This document shows, piece after piece, positions 14,473-15,837 of a stretch of DNA of 15,837 nucleotides. How positions within the stretch are numbered: position 1 is the stretch's first letter; every line of letters starts with the position of its first letter. A program made the position numbers and the translations under genes. Below the pieces are notes generated by a model. That model did no database searches. It was not told where the DNA came from and worked only from the letters and a program-made list of their open reading frames with translations. Origin of the DNA: a bacterium (GTDB lineage: Bacteria > Cyanobacteriota > Vampirovibrionia > Gastranaerophilales > Gastranaerophilaceae); contig JAFSWA010000069.1 in NCBI GenBank assembly GCA_017444705.1, positions 1 through 15,837 of the forward strand. The letters are read 5' to 3'.

Positions 14473-15132
14473 ATGTTTTTTTCAGAAATTTTAAATTTTT
14501 TATATAAAAAATCATGTCTTTTTTGTAACAATAAAAAAGAAAATTCTTTTTTCTGTTCTAAATGCAGAAAAGAATTAAAATTTAATGAATTTAAAATTTT
14601 AAGAACAATTAATGAAATAAAAATATATTCTTGTTGTAATTACTCAGGAATTCCTCAAAAACTTGTAAGACTTTTAAAATTTCATAATAAAAAATTTTTA
14701 TCATCAGAAATTGCAAAATTAATGAAAAATTACACAGATATTTTAGGTTTAGATTTTTCGGATTATGAAATAATTTGTGTTCCTATGCATAAACTCAAAA
14801 AGAAAAAAAGAGGGTTTAATCAATGTGAACTTATTTCTGTGGAATTATCAAAACTTCTTGAACTTCCTTACAATTTTGATTTAATAAAAAGAATAAAAAA
14901 TACAAAACCCATGTATAATTTAAAAATTAATGAAAGAATAGAAAATTTGAAAGATGCTTTTGAAGTAAACAAAAAATATTTTCATAATAAAAAACTTCTT
15001 CTGATTGATGATATAATAACGACAGGCACAACAATTTCAGAAATTATAAAATCCTTAAAAAAAGAAGATATAACAGAAATAACATGCCTTTCATTTACAA
15101 ATACGGATAAAAGTAATATAAATATAAAATGA
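14473..15132 (+). CDS. comF: ComF-like phosphoribosyltransferase
   Basis: 219 residues from ATG 14473; a longer frame to 14425 would overlap the previous gene, so the later start is preferred. Cys15, Cys18, Cys28 and Cys31 form a zinc ribbon at the N-terminus, as in ComF. The central segment VPMHKLKKKKRGFNQCELIS (103-122) is the ComF RGFNQ motif, and LLIDDIITTGTT (176-187) is the PRPP-binding loop. Family members are needed for DNA uptake in competent bacteria (ComF/GntX group), but many occur outside competence operons and the substrate is unknown. Its stop overlaps the next ATG (ATGA), so the downstream gene is translationally coupled. The prepilin at the left edge could belong to the same uptake machinery, but no other competence gene is visible. 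Confidence 0.93.
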   Translation: MFFSEILNFLYKKSCLFCNNKKENSFFCSKCRKELKFNEFKILRTINEIKIYSCCNYSGIPQKLVRLLKFHNKKFLSSEIAKLMKNYTDILGLDFSDYEIICVPMHKLKKKKRGFNQCELISVELSKLLELPYNFDLIKRIKNTKPMYNLKINERIENLKDAFEVNKKYFHNKKLLLIDDIITTGTTISEIIKSLKKEDITEITCLSFTNTDKSNINIK

Positions 15133-15428
15133 TTATTAAAGATTTTTCGGATTATTTAAAAGAAAATTATAAAAACGGAAAAAAAACAGTAGAACTGCTT
15201 TCAATTTGGATAAAAGAAAAAATAGAAAATCCTCCAAAAAGCCTTGTTGATAAGGTTATTCAAAAAGAAATATATTTAGCAAAAAATAAAAATGGTGAAT
15301 TTTTTTTAATAGGAAAATCTGATTCCGGCAGAATTTTAATAAATGCTCTTTTTAATTTTGCATTGAGTTTTGAACAACAAGATTACGCAAGAAAAATTCA
15401 TAATCTTAAATCATCAAATATTAAATAA
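15129..15428 (+). CDS. Hypothetical protein coupled to the ComF-like gene
   Basis: 99 residues; the ATG overlaps the previous stop by four bases (ATGA). Two N-terminal helices (about 3-30), a short beta hairpin (EIYLAKNKNGEFFLIGKSD, 47-65) and a C-terminal helix (70-88) are predicted by eye; it is basic and probably cytosolic. No motif is recognised. Overlap with comF suggests a joint function. It is the last gene of the plus-strand operon. Confidence 0.72.
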   Translation: MIIKDFSDYLKENYKNGKKTVELLSIWIKEKIENPPKSLVDKVIQKEIYLAKNKNGEFFLIGKSDSGRILINALFNFALSFEQQDYARKIHNLKSSNIK

Positions 15429-15741
15429 TGTTAAACATTAGTAATAAGCATGGTTTCATGACTTTTTTTTATGATAAAATTTGCAAAAAAGCATGTTTAA
15501 AAATGTTTAAAACCTGTTTAAAACTTTCTACATATTTTTTATTTTTTTTTTAAATTATAATTTTTACTTTTTTTTAAATAAACTTGTTTAAAACTAACAA
15601 ATTAATAAACAACTTTTTTACAGTTTTTAAACATATTAAAAATACTATTATTATTTAATTTCAAACAGTTTTGAACAAAAAAGTTACTTCCTTACTATAT
15701 ACTATTATTTTATATAAATTAATAAAAAATATTGTTTAATT
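15429..15741. other. AT-rich gap between convergent genes with TGTTTAAA motifs
   Basis: 313 bases between the 3' ends of two convergent genes, so neither needs a promoter here. TGTTTAAA occurs at 15494, 15504 and 15515, spaced 10 and 11 bases, and again at 15585. Reverse-complement matches lie at 15431 and 15627. No reading frame of note and no strong terminator were found; a weak CATG/CATG hairpin before T8 (about 15449-15470) might end the plus operon. The rest is A/T runs. Confidence 0.5.
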
Positions 15742-15837
15742 TTATTTAACAGTTCTGTAAAATTTATAAACCAATTTTAACAAATCATCATTATTATTTA
15801 AGGCGGAAAAAAGCTCTTTTTTTAATTCTTCAGGTGA
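15742..15837 (-). CDS. C-terminal end of an unidentified minus-strand gene
   Basis: A frame open from the right edge to TAA at 15742-15744 gives 31 residues (SPEELKKELFSALNNNDDLL, then KLVYKFYRTVK). Codon use and the amphipathic helical pattern look genuine, and the gene converges on the plus-strand operon. The visible part is too short to assign a family. Confidence 0.55.
   Translation of the reverse strand, partial: SPEELKKELFSALNNNDDLLKLVYKFYRTVK

Overview
The window is a stretch of AT-rich bacterial chromosome carrying housekeeping operons and some accessory genes. The most likely source is a non-photosynthetic relative of cyanobacteria (Gastranaerophilales, Vampirovibrionia, 'Melainabacteria'). 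This is an inference from three things: a prepilin with an A/FTLAE cleavage motif, a YidC with a large extra-membrane insertion between core helices 2 and 3 as I recall for cyanobacterial YidC, and the low GC with dense, tightly packed operons. No rRNA, tRNA, CRISPR array or transposase gene was seen.

Left part (1-3423): a minus-strand type IV prepilin-like gene runs off the left edge. Its long leader contains an in-frame palindromic repeat. A repeat-rich intergenic region (495-993) separates it from a plus-strand operon: a zinc-ribbon protein with two tandem copies of an unrecognised domain, a YlqD-like protein, rimM (16S rRNA processing) and trmD (tRNA m1G37 methyltransferase). The YlqD-RimM-TrmD order matches the Bacillus ylqD-rimM-trmD cluster and suggests a ribosome/tRNA maturation operon. 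The zinc-ribbon protein sits where an RNA-binding partner might be expected.

Middle (3424-8485): a stand-alone 53-residue gene has an extended -10 promoter, a strong Shine-Dalgarno (SD) sequence and a terminator. It is followed by minus-strand genes. In order of transcription (right to left) these are an Fmt-like formyltransferase starting at TTG, an endonuclease IV-like TIM-barrel protein, a family 4 uracil-DNA glycosylase, and a 626-residue cytosolic coiled-coil protein behind its own promoter. The glycosylase and the endonuclease-like protein would form a natural base-excision-repair pair. A strong intrinsic terminator lies directly ahead of the formyltransferase start.

Right part (8486-15837): an 819-residue tail-fibre-like protein stands alone on the minus strand. 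Divergent from it is a plus-strand operon: a membrane family 2 glycosyltransferase, yidC, a hypothetical membrane protein, a ComF-like phosphoribosyltransferase and a 99-residue hypothetical protein. The window ends in a 313-base, very AT-rich gap between convergent genes that carries repeated TGTTTAAA motifs, followed by the last 31 codons of a minus-strand gene.
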